A DNA stretch of 64,000 bases from Prochlorococcus marinus str. MIT 9515 (GCF_000015665.1 NC_008817.1:310001-374000), one strand, 5' to 3'; counted from the stretch's first letter, positions 33,933 through 42,101 are shown. Notes: generated by a model not told the origin, from the sequence alone. Program-made: numbers and translations.

Positions 33933-34367
33933 GTGGAAAATTCCATAAACATATCTATCTTGATCCCTTTAATACCAATGGGTATGTCTTTATTCATATT
34001 AATTCTGTTATTAAGTTTTAATAGAACGATGAATAGACTTACTAAACCAGTGAGTGCTCTATTGATCTTTTCTTTATTGAGTTCTGCTTTGATTAGTTCA
34101 TTCCTCTATTTAAAAAAAATTGAGGGCGAAGTCTTTTTGTCTAATTATCTAAAACTCTTTGAAAATTCAAATTTAGTACTTCACCTAAATTCTTTAACTG
34201 AAAAAATCGTAATATTTTTTACAGTAATAATGGCAATAGTGATTGGATTTCTCTTTTACAAATTGCCAAGGCAAAAAGGTTATGTCTCAATGATTGTAGG
34301 AATTATCTTGATTTCTTCATCGGTAATTTTTGCATTAATGTTTTTGGACTTTTCAGTTTTAATTTAG
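33933..34367 (+). CDS. membrane protein resembling the N-terminal part of an NDH/MrpA-type subunit
   Basis: 144 aa with about four membrane helices, starting from GTG at 33933. LIPLIPMGMSLFILILLLSF followed by LNSLTEKIVIFFTVIMAIVIG resembles the first helices of NdhF/NdhD-like antiporter subunits, but it lacks the catalytic core (the Lys/Glu helices of full-length proteins). It may be a separate small subunit of a respiratory or ion-transport complex or an old fragment. Its stop overlaps the 3' end of the PTOX pseudogene by 4 bp. Confidence 0.6.
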   Translation: MENSINISILIPLIPMGMSLFILILLLSFNRTMNRLTKPVSALLIFSLLSSALISSFLYLKKIEGEVFLSNYLKLFENSNLVLHLNSLTEKIVIFFTVIMAIVIGFLFYKLPRQKGYVSMIVGIILISSSVIFALMFLDFSVLI

Positions 34368-34833
34368 GATTGAGTTATCACCGCAGAGGCTCCAGTAAGT
34401 TCTTCAACGTGATTAACTCATCTTGTGCAATTCCTTTTATCCTTTGATCATCAGGGTGTGTTTTTAAGAATTTTGTATAAGTATTTAATGAATCCTCTTC
34501 GATCTTGATGTTTACTTCATAAGCATTTGTTGGAGAACAGAAATAATAAATAATCATGATCCAATAATAGATTAAGTACAAGATGCCTCGTTAAAAAATA
34601 ATCGATCCAAAACTTGTCTCCTTCCCTTCTCTCCATTTCTTTAAGGTGCTACGTTTCATTAATGTCTTGGTAAAAATGTTCTTTCATTAAAAACATTTTG
34701 ATTCCATTTCTTATTCCAAGTGATTCTTTGAAATGAAGAACAGAAACAAAAGCAAAATAAGGAGAACTTGCAATAACTTCTAATACCCAAAATCTCTTTA
34801 AGTGCTTGTCATAATAAACAAGTCAAGAATTTT
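34364..34833 (-). pseudogene. plastoquinol terminal oxidase (PTOX, AOX family), broken
   Basis: PTOX passes electrons from plastoquinol to oxygen as a safety valve. Read across frames, the minus strand gives the family's blocks in order: ILDL, VYYDKHLKRFWVLEVIASS, PYFAFVSVLHFKESLG, MKEHFYQDINET, HLKEMERREGDKFWIDYF, RHLVL, IYYWIMIIYYFCSPTNAY, NIKIEED, HPDDQRIKGIAQDEL, HVEELTGASAVITQS. Joining them needs a frameshift near 34822, read-through of a TAG at 34649-34651 inside the NExxH metal motif, an extra base near 34573, and a lost base near 34412 that destroys the final ExxH. The N-terminus is missing. The open 67-codon piece (34378-34581) is only the C-terminal fragment. The assignment rests on remembered PTOX motifs but is strong. 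Confidence 0.88.
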
Positions 34834-35024
34834 AAAGGTATTATTTACTATTAATCAATTCAAATACTTCATAATGAGCCCCTTTTTTATAGATATAATT
34901 ACCTAAACATTAGATATCTCAACTTTTAACTGATAATTAATATTGTTAAAGGTTAAGCAAATTTACAATTAGGTATTGAAAAAAAATTTTTTTAATGCAT
35001 ATTTTATATAGTTAATTTGTTTAA

Positions 35025-35165
35025 ATGACTTCAACTGAAAAGATTGCCAATGCAAAAAAAAGAATTAATGAGTTAGAGAGACTTATTAAATATTGGGATG
35101 ATTCAGAAGAGAAAAATATCAAGAAAATCGGTTTTAAAGTTAATAATGAAAAAATAGCTGCTTAA
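35025..35165 (+). CDS. small helical hypothetical protein
   Basis: A 46-aa frame: MTSTEKIANAKKRINELERL, then IKYWDDSEEKNIKKIGF and a short tail. Probably one amphipathic helix. It starts with ATG and has gene-like composition. No family recognised. Confidence 0.6.
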   Translation: MTSTEKIANAKKRINELERLIKYWDDSEEKNIKKIGFKVNNEKIAA

Positions 35166-35323
35166 TTCTGTCGAGATTGAAATTATCTTTATTAGTTTTT
35201 ATATCTTTAGTACATTATTTACTTTTTAAATATTCATATCATTCGTTTTTGATAATTTAGAGCATTTAAACCTATTTTCAAAATTCAAAATTACAAATAA
35301 TCTTATTAGTTATTAGGTTTTCT

Positions 35324-35437
35324 ATGAATACATTTTCTAACAAATACTTGTTTCCTATAAAGTTACTTCCTTGGCTATTTTGGGGAATTATCTCAGTTGT
35401 TAGTGTTTATTTATTCTCTAATGCATGGATAAATTAG
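35324..35437 (+). CDS. small single-span membrane protein
   Basis: A 37-aa frame, MNTFSNKYLFPIKLLPWLFW then GIISVVSVYLFSNAWIN. One transmembrane helix with a basic N-terminal side. Function unknown. Confidence 0.5.
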   Translation: MNTFSNKYLFPIKLLPWLFWGIISVVSVYLFSNAWIN

Positions 35438-35452
35438 AGATTGAATGGTTGC

Positions 35453-35761
35453 TTAGCTCCTTTTAATCCAATCAGGTGAGCCTCCAAACCAGTGAGGAAT
35501 TTCATCTTTATTTGGATTGAAATGATTCTCTCCATCTAAACCATCGATGCCAAGCGATTGAATAAGTTCATTAATACTGCCTTTGCTCTGTGCTCCATAT
35601 CTTCTGATACTAGTTGCTTTTTTTAACCAAAGAGATATTGTCGAATTTTTTTTTGCATATTGTTCAACGTATATTCTCTCTTTTAATGTCACTTCTTCAT
35701 TTAAAGAAATTCTCCTAACTATTTCTTGAATTTTTAACCTTTTTAATTTACTTAAAAGCAT
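35453..35761 (-). CDS. conserved-looking hypothetical protein
   Basis: 102 aa, with a basic helical N-terminus (LSKLKRLKIQEIVRRISLNE) and a Trp-rich C-terminus (EIPHWFGGSPDWIKRS). No membrane segment. No family recognised; the composition and the ordered look of the sequence support a real gene. Confidence 0.65.
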   Translation of the reverse strand: MLLSKLKRLKIQEIVRRISLNEEVTLKERIYVEQYAKKNSTISLWLKKATSIRRYGAQSKGSINELIQSLGIDGLDGENHFNPNKDEIPHWFGGSPDWIKRS

Positions 35762-35956
35762 TAGATGATAAATAACTTAATTTCTGAAGGATTCTATTTA
35801 AAAGTATATTGATTTTAATAGATTTCAACTTTTAAAAGTTTTTCAGGAGTATTTGGTTGTGAATTGTTCAAATAAGAGGTTAATTACCTTTCTTCATAGC
35901 AAGAAATATAAAAAATTTTATTAGGACGTGCGCTTTCAGAAACCCTAACTTGCGAA

Positions 35957-35996
35957 AATAGTATTCATGTACTAGTATTAGTACATAAATACTATT
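35957..35996. promoter_or_regulatory. 40-bp dyad with two LexA-box-like half-modules
   Basis: An inverted repeat: 18-bp arms (AATAGTATTCATGTACTA at 35957-35974 and TAGTACATAAATACTATT at 35979-35996) around GTAT, with a single mismatch. Each arm contains a 14-mer one base away from the cyanobacterial LexA consensus as I remember it (RGTACNNNDGTWCB). It ends 3 bp before the ATG at 36000. A different repressor or an RNA hairpin is possible. Confidence 0.55.
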
Positions 35997-35999
35997 GAA

Positions 36000-36200
36000 A
36001 TGAAAATTCTTTCCTCTTCCCCCTACGCTGCATTTGATCCGAAAGAGTGGAACTCGTTGTCAAAAGCTAATCGCAGTTTCTCTAACACTCCAATAAAAAT
36101 TAAAAAAAAGTTTTTTAGTACCTTTAACAAGGAAAAATCTTCTAAAAATCCGCAATTAAATAAAGACCTCCCTAAACAAATACAACTTGCTTTTACTTGA
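36000..36200 (+). CDS. small basic hypothetical protein downstream of a LexA-like dyad
   Basis: 66 aa, starting MKILSSSPYAAFDPKEWNSL, followed by a Lys/Ser/Asn-rich, probably disordered part with KIKKKFFSTFNKEKSSK. No recognised domain. Its ATG lies 3 bp downstream of a near-perfect 40-bp dyad, so its expression is likely tightly controlled, perhaps by DNA damage. An SOS-type small regulator (for example of division) is a guess from context only. Confidence 0.5.
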   Translation: MKILSSSPYAAFDPKEWNSLSKANRSFSNTPIKIKKKFFSTFNKEKSSKNPQLNKDLPKQIQLAFT

Positions 36201-36290
36201 CTAAAAGTTTAACTAATATTCAGTTTTCTGAAAAATATTTTAAGAATCCCTATTCTTTGTTAGATTAATATAAATACAAAAGGTTTTAAT

Positions 36291-36590
36291 TTGTCTGTAG
36301 ATCGTGAACTTTTGAAAGAAGTTACCCAAGAACTTTGGAATACCGTTAAAAAACTAAGGCCTGAAATTGATAGGGAAACACGCCTTCAATTGGTTTTAAA
36401 AGCCTTATTAACTATTGGTGATTTACCAGATCAACTGCAAGCAGCAATGGTAGTAGGAGTTTGCGCCGAAATGGATAAAAGTGATAACAAAAATGTTGAT
36501 GGTAATTCCAGCATCAAAGAAGATAATAGTTCTTCCTCCGTTGATACTTCTACTGGAAGAAAAGTTTTTAGAAGAAGTTCAGCAAAATAA
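36291..36590 (+). CDS. hypothetical protein with helical domain and Ser/Asn-rich tail
   Basis: 99 aa from a TTG start at 36291. The N-terminal about 65 residues (VDRELLKEVTQELWNTVKKL... GDLPDQLQAAMVVGVCAEMD) look like a compact helical domain; the tail (about 66-99) is low-complexity and ends in GRKVFRRSSAK. I do not recognise a family name. Confidence 0.65.
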   Translation: MSVDRELLKEVTQELWNTVKKLRPEIDRETRLQLVLKALLTIGDLPDQLQAAMVVGVCAEMDKSDNKNVDGNSSIKEDNSSSSVDTSTGRKVFRRSSAK

Positions 36591-36607
36591 AAGCTTCTTC
36601 TATAAAG

Positions 36608-36841
36608 TTAACCTTTAACTTTTTTTGATTCTTCTTTTGATAATTTTAGAAATAGAAAATATGAAATTACTAATAAAAGTGGTACAAAGATAGAATGTAA
36701 GGTCATCATCAGCTCTGTTTGACTCATTCCTATTAAATTTGAATCTTTTGGTAGCTGCTCTGACCATGTACCAGCTAAATGCCAAGCTTGAGGAATAGAT
36801 AAGAAAAACATATAAAAGCTATAAGTAAAAATTATATTCAA
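36608..36841 (-). CDS. small two-span membrane protein
   Basis: 77 aa, or 67 from the internal Met at residue 11. Two hydrophobic segments (FFLSIPQAWHLAG and FVPLLLVISYFLFLKLS) flank a polar loop with EQLPKDSNLIGMSQTELM; a basic C-terminus KLSKEESKKVKG follows. Function unknown. Confidence 0.6.
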   Translation of the reverse strand: MNIIFTYSFYMFFLSIPQAWHLAGTWSEQLPKDSNLIGMSQTELMMTLHSIFVPLLLVISYFLFLKLSKEESKKVKG

Positions 36842-36926
36842 ATAAAGAATATCATCCTCAAAAAAAATTTCTTTTTTTCTTCTTATTTCTTAACTAAAGA
36901 TCAATTAATTAATATTGCCGTATGTT

Positions 36927-38456
36927 TTAAAGATCTATCATTTTAAGAAGATTTTTATATTCTTTCTTTCCAATAATTTTTTCAGCAGCATATGCTCCAC
37001 TTGCTGAAACTGCCGGTATGCCTATTCCTGGAAAGGTACTGGCGCCACAAGTAAGCAAATTTTTAATAGGAGTTTTACATCCGGGAAACAACCCTTGAGC
37101 TGCCGATAAGGCTGGACCGTAGCTACCGCAGTAAGTATTTGTAAATTTTTTATGTGTTAGAGGGGTTCCAAGCAACTTGATCTCAATTCTGTTATCTATA
37201 TCAGGAATTATTTTTCTCAAAGATTTGAGGAATATTGAGCATCTTTCTTCTTTAAGCTTTTTGTAAGTTAAATCATTTGAGTTTAAATTCTCCCATATTT
37301 CCCATGGTTCATTGGCTGGAGTGTATCCATGAAGAACATGTTTCCCTTTTGGAGCCATACTCTTATCTAGTACAGAAGGAATTGAAAAGACTACTACATT
37401 TCTTTCTGCAGTAATCCCTCTCCCCCAATCATCAACATGTATTGAATGAATAGGTAAATTTTGTAAACCTGAGGCATCAAAACCTAGATGAAGGTGAAGA
37501 AAGGAACCACATTTATTTATATTTTTAGCCTTTGGCTTCCATTTTTTTTGGAGTTCTTGTGGAATTAATTTGCGAGAAGTCCAGATATCGGTATTCAGTA
37601 CGACAAAGTCTGAAGTGAATTTGGAACCATTTTCTAACGTTACACCTAAGGCAATATTTTTCCTAAAGTTTATAGCTTCTACTTTAGATGAAACAATTAG
37701 TTCACCACCATTTTTTTTGAAAGCATTAATCAGAGCCTTTACGATGCTTTCACTTCCTCCCTTTGGATATTCTAAATAAGATGTAGGTTTAAACCATTCA
37801 TCAAATAGGGTTGCCATTGCAGCAGAATTTGTATCATGCATTGGCATCCCACTTATTAAAAAACTAAGCAGATCTACCCAATTTCTAAGGAAAGGATCTT
37901 TAAGATGATTGTCGACAATATCCCCAAAGCCTCCATTAAGTTTTGGTAATAAATTTAGGTTTGGTAAGAATTTGGATGCTAACTTTATGAATCCTAAAAT
38001 ATTAATTGTTTCAGGTGAACTAGATAGGAGAGGAATCTCACTAACTAATTTACTAAGGGGTTTTATTGCTGACATCAATGAATCCCACTCTTCAACTGAT
38101 CTATTACCTCTCAATAGCTTTATTCTTGATTTAAATGGCTCTTCGCCTACTTCTAGGTTAAAGTTGCCCTCAGGAACGTTTACTAGCCATCCTTGATATT
38201 TAATAAGTTCAACTTTTTCATCAATTAATCTAAGTATTTGTCCTAAAGGATTTGTAGTAGGCCACCTACCTAAACCACTCCATAATGAAGGGCCTGATTC
38301 AAATTTATAACCTTTTAAATTGAAGCTATGAGCAACGCCACCGGGTTGTGAATGTGCCTCACAAATTAAAACTCTCTTCCCAGCTAAGGCTAATATAGAT
38401 CCACAACATAAACCCCCTATACCACTACCTACAATAACTACGTCATATTTATTCAT
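36927..38456 (-). CDS. CrtISO/CrtD-like FAD-dependent carotenoid oxidoreductase
   Basis: About 509 aa from the ATG at 38456 (MNKYDVVIVGSGIGGLC); a Met three codons upstream is also in frame. The dinucleotide-binding motif VGSGIGGLCCGSILALAGK with a following acidic residue (CEAHSQPGG) and the C-terminal GASTFPGIGIPAVSASGAYAAE are signatures of the phytoene-desaturase-like superfamily. YLEYPKGGSESIVKAL and FESGPSLWSGL fit the carotenoid isomerase/desaturase branch. It should act on a carotene; isomerase (CrtISO) versus C-3',4' desaturase (CrtD)-like activity is not resolved. Confidence 0.87.
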   Translation of the reverse strand: MNKYDVVIVGSGIGGLCCGSILALAGKRVLICEAHSQPGGVAHSFNLKGYKFESGPSLWSGLGRWPTTNPLGQILRLIDEKVELIKYQGWLVNVPEGNFNLEVGEEPFKSRIKLLRGNRSVEEWDSLMSAIKPLSKLVSEIPLLSSSPETINILGFIKLASKFLPNLNLLPKLNGGFGDIVDNHLKDPFLRNWVDLLSFLISGMPMHDTNSAAMATLFDEWFKPTSYLEYPKGGSESIVKALINAFKKNGGELIVSSKVEAINFRKNIALGVTLENGSKFTSDFVVLNTDIWTSRKLIPQELQKKWKPKAKNINKCGSFLHLHLGFDASGLQNLPIHSIHVDDWGRGITAERNVVVFSIPSVLDKSMAPKGKHVLHGYTPANEPWEIWENLNSNDLTYKKLKEERCSIFLKSLRKIIPDIDNRIEIKLLGTPLTHKKFTNTYCGSYGPALSAAQGLFPGCKTPIKNLLTCGASTFPGIGIPAVSASGAYAAEKIIGKKEYKNLLKMIDL

Positions 38457-38496
38457 TGATAACAAATTAAGCTCTAGAAATTGTAAGAATTAGGGC

Positions 38497-38607
38497 TTAA
38501 ACGAAAGTATTTGTTGTGGTAGTGATGCTTAAAACAACTGCAAGAAAGAAGATGTAAGGAACCGCCTTAAGTGGTATATGCTTCTGTCTTTTTGAAATAA
38601 AATCCAT
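38497..38607 (-). CDS. small single-span membrane protein
   Basis: A 36-aa frame, MDFISKRQKHIPLKAVPYIF then FLAVVLSITTTTNTFV. A basic N-terminus and one hydrophobic helix. Just upstream of the carotenoid enzyme gene, same strand. Function unknown. Confidence 0.5.
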   Translation of the reverse strand: MDFISKRQKHIPLKAVPYIFFLAVVLSITTTTNTFV

Positions 38608-38759
38608 TTGCTTGGTTAACTAATGTTAAGATAATAGCGAAAATTTGTTACGTATGTGTGACTCAAATCCATTTTTTTAGAAATATTATGAAACATGGAA
38701 GAAGGTTTAAAACTTTTTTTTGAAAACTTTCTTTATTATTAGTTAAATTTGCAATTGAA

Positions 38760-39260
38760 ATGATTTTAGGGCCAAAAAATTTACCACAATATAAAGAGAT
38801 AAAACTTTTAGAAAGTATTTCTATCAAAGAAGGTAGTGGTATAGATAATGAAGATTTAATAGGAACATGGAAATTTAATTCTGTTTGGAAAAAAGGTTCG
38901 GAAGAAATAGACAATATATCTAGTTCCATTCTCCAAGTATTATCTGCAAAATTAGAATTGAAGAAAAATAATTCTCAAAATAAAAGCTTTGATTTTGAGA
39001 TTATCAATTCAATTAGTTTTGGGATATTATCGATTATTTTTTGTGGTCAAGCATCATTAAAAGGTAAAAGACCTTTATTGCCCTTTTTCTTTGAAAAACT
39101 AATCATAAATATTGGAAATTTCACTTTAGTTAATAAGCCTTTAAAAAAAATAATAGAAAAGCAAAGACCTTTTTTCTCCTTAATAGCTCTCAGTAAAGAA
39201 AATAATTGGATGTGTGCTAGAGGAAAAGGGGGAGGACTTGCAATTTGGATTAAGTCTTGA
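38760..39260 (+). CDS. conserved-looking cyanobacterial protein
   Basis: 166 aa, soluble, starting at ATG 38760. LIGTWKFNSVWKKGS followed by a beta-rich central part (FCGQASLKGKRPLLPFFFEKL) and the glycine-rich end ARGKGGGLAIWIKS. The GTWxL-like start with later beta strands recalls plastid lipid-associated (PAP/fibrillin)-type proteins, but the match is too weak to name it. Confidence 0.7.
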   Translation: MILGPKNLPQYKEIKLLESISIKEGSGIDNEDLIGTWKFNSVWKKGSEEIDNISSSILQVLSAKLELKKNNSQNKSFDFEIINSISFGILSIIFCGQASLKGKRPLLPFFFEKLIINIGNFTLVNKPLKKIIEKQRPFFSLIALSKENNWMCARGKGGGLAIWIKS

Positions 39261-39264
39261 TCTT

Positions 39265-39480
39265 TTAGTGATATTCCCCTGGATGATCAACTTTTCTGAC
39301 AGTAACTTTATCTACTGTTTGGCCATTGAATCTTAAGAGATCATCTCCGGAAAAGTTATAACCAAGTTTTTGCGCAATAAGTGCTACATCATCGGCAGTT
39401 GCAGAAGAAGTTACATCTTTTTTTAAATTATCTTCTGATTGCATTTGTTTTAAAAATTTTCTTATTTCAGAGAAACTCAT
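39265..39480 (-). CDS. Nif11-domain small protein
   Basis: A 71-aa protein with the Nif11 pattern: MSFSEIRKFLKQMQSEDNL, SATADDVALIAQKLGYNFSG and DDLLRFNG. Nif11 domains are also used as leader peptides of ribosomal peptides such as prochlorosins. This one has no Gly-Gly cleavage site and no Cys-rich core, and no LanM-type enzyme lies nearby, so it is a stand-alone protein of unknown function. Confidence 0.78.
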   Translation of the reverse strand: MSFSEIRKFLKQMQSEDNLKKDVTSSATADDVALIAQKLGYNFSGDDLLRFNGQTVDKVTVRKVDHPGEYH

Positions 39481-39578
39481 TTTAACTTTTAATAATAACT
39501 TTATATTAAAGCCTTAGAAAAAAATTAAATTGCTTCTTTTAAAGACCACTCAACCTAAATAAATACTATATTAAAAGC

Positions 39579-39899
39579 ATGACTTACTTATTTTTATATG
39601 TAGTTGGGTTGGTTTTAATATGGTGGATATATCGTGTCGGTTGGATTGAGGCTTTAAAAACAGTAATTAAAGTTTTAGTACCTTCAATTTTAATAATTTT
39701 ATTCAATATTAAAGCTGGAAGATTACTTTTCAAAAATCCCTTAGTTGGTATAGTGAGTGCTCTTCCCACTTCGATTTTTATTTATAAAGGATCTCTTCCA
39801 TTAGTTGCATCTATTAATAACTGGATTGATACTAAAAGAAGCAATTATGATGAGTCCAAAGACGTAATAGATACAGAATCCGTTCCTTTAGATGATTAA
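39579..39899 (+). CDS. membrane protein, hypothetical
   Basis: 106 aa with two or three hydrophobic segments (LFLYVVGLVLIWWIYRVGW, VIKVLVPSILIILFNI, LVGIVSALPTSIFIYKG) and an acidic tail ending DTESVPLDD. Function unknown. Confidence 0.7.
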   Translation: MTYLFLYVVGLVLIWWIYRVGWIEALKTVIKVLVPSILIILFNIKAGRLLFKNPLVGIVSALPTSIFIYKGSLPLVASINNWIDTKRSNYDESKDVIDTESVPLDD

Positions 39900-39908
39900 T
39901 TAACTTAG

Positions 39909-40316
39909 CTAATCAAAACCAAGAAATAATTCTTTGTGTACTACAAGAACATCGAATAAAGATGTTCCATGGGTAGGACTTATTGGGACTTTATCAACAT
40001 TTAATGCCTCTGCGCATATTAGATGACCATCCCATCTTGTATTGTGTTCACTTATTTGAACTGACCAATCAATTACTTTGGTAAAATGTTCAGGCATTTC
40101 TGATCCAATTTTCCTGCATATTTGGCATAGATTTGTTAACAAAGGTGGTTTGGAGGGCCTTTTTAAATCTTTAACAAGACTTGGTTGGGTAAAAACACTA
40201 GTGTATCTAATGTAGTCAATCAACTCATAATCTGCCTCTGAAAGTTCTGCTTTATTTAATGCTATTTCAAATTCTTCGACAGGGGTAATTGGCCTCTGAA
40301 TTATCTCATTTATCAT
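39909..40316 (-). CDS. hypothetical soluble protein
   Basis: 135 aa. It has a CQIC pair (LTNLCQICRKIG) and a further Cys in GHLICAEALN, which could bind metal or form a disulfide. No named family. Its start overlaps the 3' end of tatA by 11 bp, implying coupled translation with the Tat gene. Confidence 0.68.
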   Translation of the reverse strand: MINEIIQRPITPVEEFEIALNKAELSEADYELIDYIRYTSVFTQPSLVKDLKRPSKPPLLTNLCQICRKIGSEMPEHFTKVIDWSVQISEHNTRWDGHLICAEALNVDKVPISPTHGTSLFDVLVVHKELFLGFD

Positions 40317-40593
40317 TATCTGATTTTGATAAATCGGTTTGTTCTGATTCTTTAGTTAGTTGATCGAGATTATTTGTAAAATTTTCCCGTGGAGATTTTG
40401 GTAAATCTTCTTTTCCTGACTCGTTAATTACTTGATCGATCTCTTGTTGAAATTCGTTAGATGCTTTCTTTAGGCTTTTCAAAGTTTTGCCCAATTGCTT
40501 TCCTAATTCTGGTAATTTTTTAGGACCAAAAATTAATAGAGCTAAAATTAAAATGACTGTTACTTCTGGTAAACCTACTCCAAAGATGTTCAT
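40306..40593 (-). CDS. tatA: twin-arginine translocase subunit TatA/E
   Basis: A 95-aa TatA-type protein: an N-terminal span (FGVGLPEVTVILILALLIF), the conserved FGPKKLPELGKQLGKTLK hinge with amphipathic helix, and an acidic tail. It forms the pore for export of folded proteins across the thylakoid or plasma membrane. Confidence 0.95.
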   Translation of the reverse strand: MNIFGVGLPEVTVILILALLIFGPKKLPELGKQLGKTLKSLKKASNEFQQEIDQVINESGKEDLPKSPRENFTNNLDQLTKESEQTDLSKSDNDK

Positions 40594-40685
40594 GATAGAA
40601 GTCTATTTAATCCATTATTAAAACTACTATTTAATATAATCTAACGATTTGGAAATATCTTTTTTTAAAATTGCTTTGTTACTCT

Positions 40686-40931
40686 TCAAAAAAGTTTGTT
40701 AAAAATAATTGTGATTAGTATGCCCTTAAAAAAAACCAACCAAAGTAGTTGATAATCGCTTAAATTAAATTTTTTCTGATACCAGTTTATGAATAAGCGG
40801 TGTCTTTTAAAAATTCTTTTGATTAATTTCAAAAACATACATTTATTACTTAATTTTAATTTTATATCAGAATTTATAGGATTAAATTGATTAATTAATA
40901 AATTTTTATTATCAATTAGACAATTTTTCAA
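40686..40931 (-). CDS. small membrane-associated hypothetical protein
   Basis: 81 aa, or 50 aa from the internal Met at 40838. The C-terminal half has a basic stretch (KRIFKRHRLFINWYQKK) and one hydrophobic helix (QLLWLVFFKGILITIIF). The N-terminal half looks like low-information AT-rich sequence, so the shorter start is favoured. Confidence 0.5.
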   Translation of the reverse strand: MKNCLIDNKNLLINQFNPINSDIKLKLSNKCMFLKLIKRIFKRHRLFINWYQKKFNLSDYQLLWLVFFKGILITIIFNKLF

Positions 40932-41042
40932 TAAGGAATCATATTTTGAAAGTAATTCTTTTTAGTCCCTTATTTTATAAAAATTAGCTTATTGTAAAAT
41001 TAGTTATATTAAAAAAACTTTAATTAAATTATTTCAAATAAC

Positions 41043-41282
41043 ATGAAAATTTTATTGGTTCCTTTTTTATTATTTGCCTTTATCTCTCCATCAAAAGCTG
41101 TTACTACTAAAATGTTTAAAGTATTGGATACATGTGCTAGATACAGGCTTAAAGAAATTGATGCTAAAGCAGCTGTAGAAAAATTAAAATTAGAATCTAA
41201 CAATTTCTCTGAACTTGGCTTAAGGAATATAGTAAGCAAGTACTGCTCTGTATTTACACCAAATCAAAAAATAGAATTCTAG
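41043..41282 (+). CDS. small exported hypothetical protein
   Basis: 79 aa with a signal peptide (MKILLVPFLLFAFISPSKA, cut before VTTKM). The mature part has Cys in LDTCARYRLKE and SKYCSVF, which may form a disulfide. About 60 residues after processing. Function unknown. Confidence 0.7.
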   Translation: MKILLVPFLLFAFISPSKAVTTKMFKVLDTCARYRLKEIDAKAAVEKLKLESNNFSELGLRNIVSKYCSVFTPNQKIEF

Positions 41283-41583
41283 ATCTCATTATTATAGATA
41301 TTAAATTCTTATAAACCAAGTAAAATTTTTTTATTTTTTTATTTCACTAAGTCTCTTTTTTCAGTTTATTTAAATGAAAAAGTAATTCAACAAATACAAC
41401 AAGAAAGAAAATAAACCAATACTGTGAACTCTATGAGAATAGATTCATTGAATAGGTTAGTAAATTAAAAGAATCTTTTGGTATCTTTTAGTACAATCTA
41501 TGAAAAATTTATCCAAAACTTTGTTGTTTTAGGCCACAGAAAAATATTAGTTGCTTCTACAATAAAGTTTTATATAAACTACT
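41283..41583. other. 301-bp gap without an intact gene
   Basis: On the minus strand, 41347-41448 reads as a 33-codon membrane-peptide frame (MNLFS, stop, then SSQYWFIFFLVVFVELLFH and LNKLKKET) broken by a TAG at codon 6 (41431-41433). Possibly a decayed small gene. Nothing else seen. Confidence 0.4.
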
Positions 41584-42033
41584 TTGAAGATTGGAGATAA
41601 AGTTCCACTTTTTTCTTTATTAGATCAGAATGGAACTAGAAGAACAAATGAAGGGTTAAAAAGTCCACTAGTTTTATTTTTCTACCCAAAGGATGACACC
41701 CCAGGATGCACTATAGAAGTTTGCGGATTTAGAGATAAGTATGACCTTTTTAAAGTACTTGGCGCTCAAGTTTGGGGTGTAAGTAACGGCACTTCATCAA
41801 GCCACTTAGCATTTGCTAATAAAAATAAATTACAATATCCTTTGTTGTGTGATATTGATGATTCATTAAGAAAAACATTTAAAGTGCCAAAAGTACTTGG
41901 TTTATTAGATGGGCGCGTTACTTATGTTATTGATAGAAACGGATTTGTTAAGCATATCTTTAGAGATTTGTTGAATGGCCCTGAACATATAAAAGAGGCT
42001 ATAAGAGTCTTAAAAGAAATTCAAAATCAGTAA
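41584..42033 (+). CDS. bcp: thioredoxin-dependent peroxiredoxin (Bcp/PrxQ type)
   Basis: Reduces hydrogen peroxide and organic peroxides. The peroxidatic Cys-42 and resolving Cys-47 are in FYPKDDTPGCTIEVCGFRD, the PrxQ pattern CxxxxC. Translation starts at TTG 41584 (KIGDKVPLFSLLDQNG follows); 149 aa is normal. Prochlorococcus has few peroxide defences, so this is likely important. Confidence 0.95.
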   Translation: MKIGDKVPLFSLLDQNGTRRTNEGLKSPLVLFFYPKDDTPGCTIEVCGFRDKYDLFKVLGAQVWGVSNGTSSSHLAFANKNKLQYPLLCDIDDSLRKTFKVPKVLGLLDGRVTYVIDRNGFVKHIFRDLLNGPEHIKEAIRVLKEIQNQ

Positions 42034-42101
42034 ATTACTTACCCAAAATTTAAAAATTAATATCTTTTCATATAAGATAAATTCTGGAACCAAATTGATT
42101 T

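Noticed and set aside
34378-34581. 67-codon frame as a separate small gene
   Set aside because: It is the C-terminal fragment of the broken PTOX gene (YYWIM and the SPTNAY motif), opens from TTG after a frameshift and loses the family's last His.
38663-38929. 88-codon minus-strand frame
   Set aside because: It mostly covers the plus-strand gene at 38760 and has poor protein-like composition.
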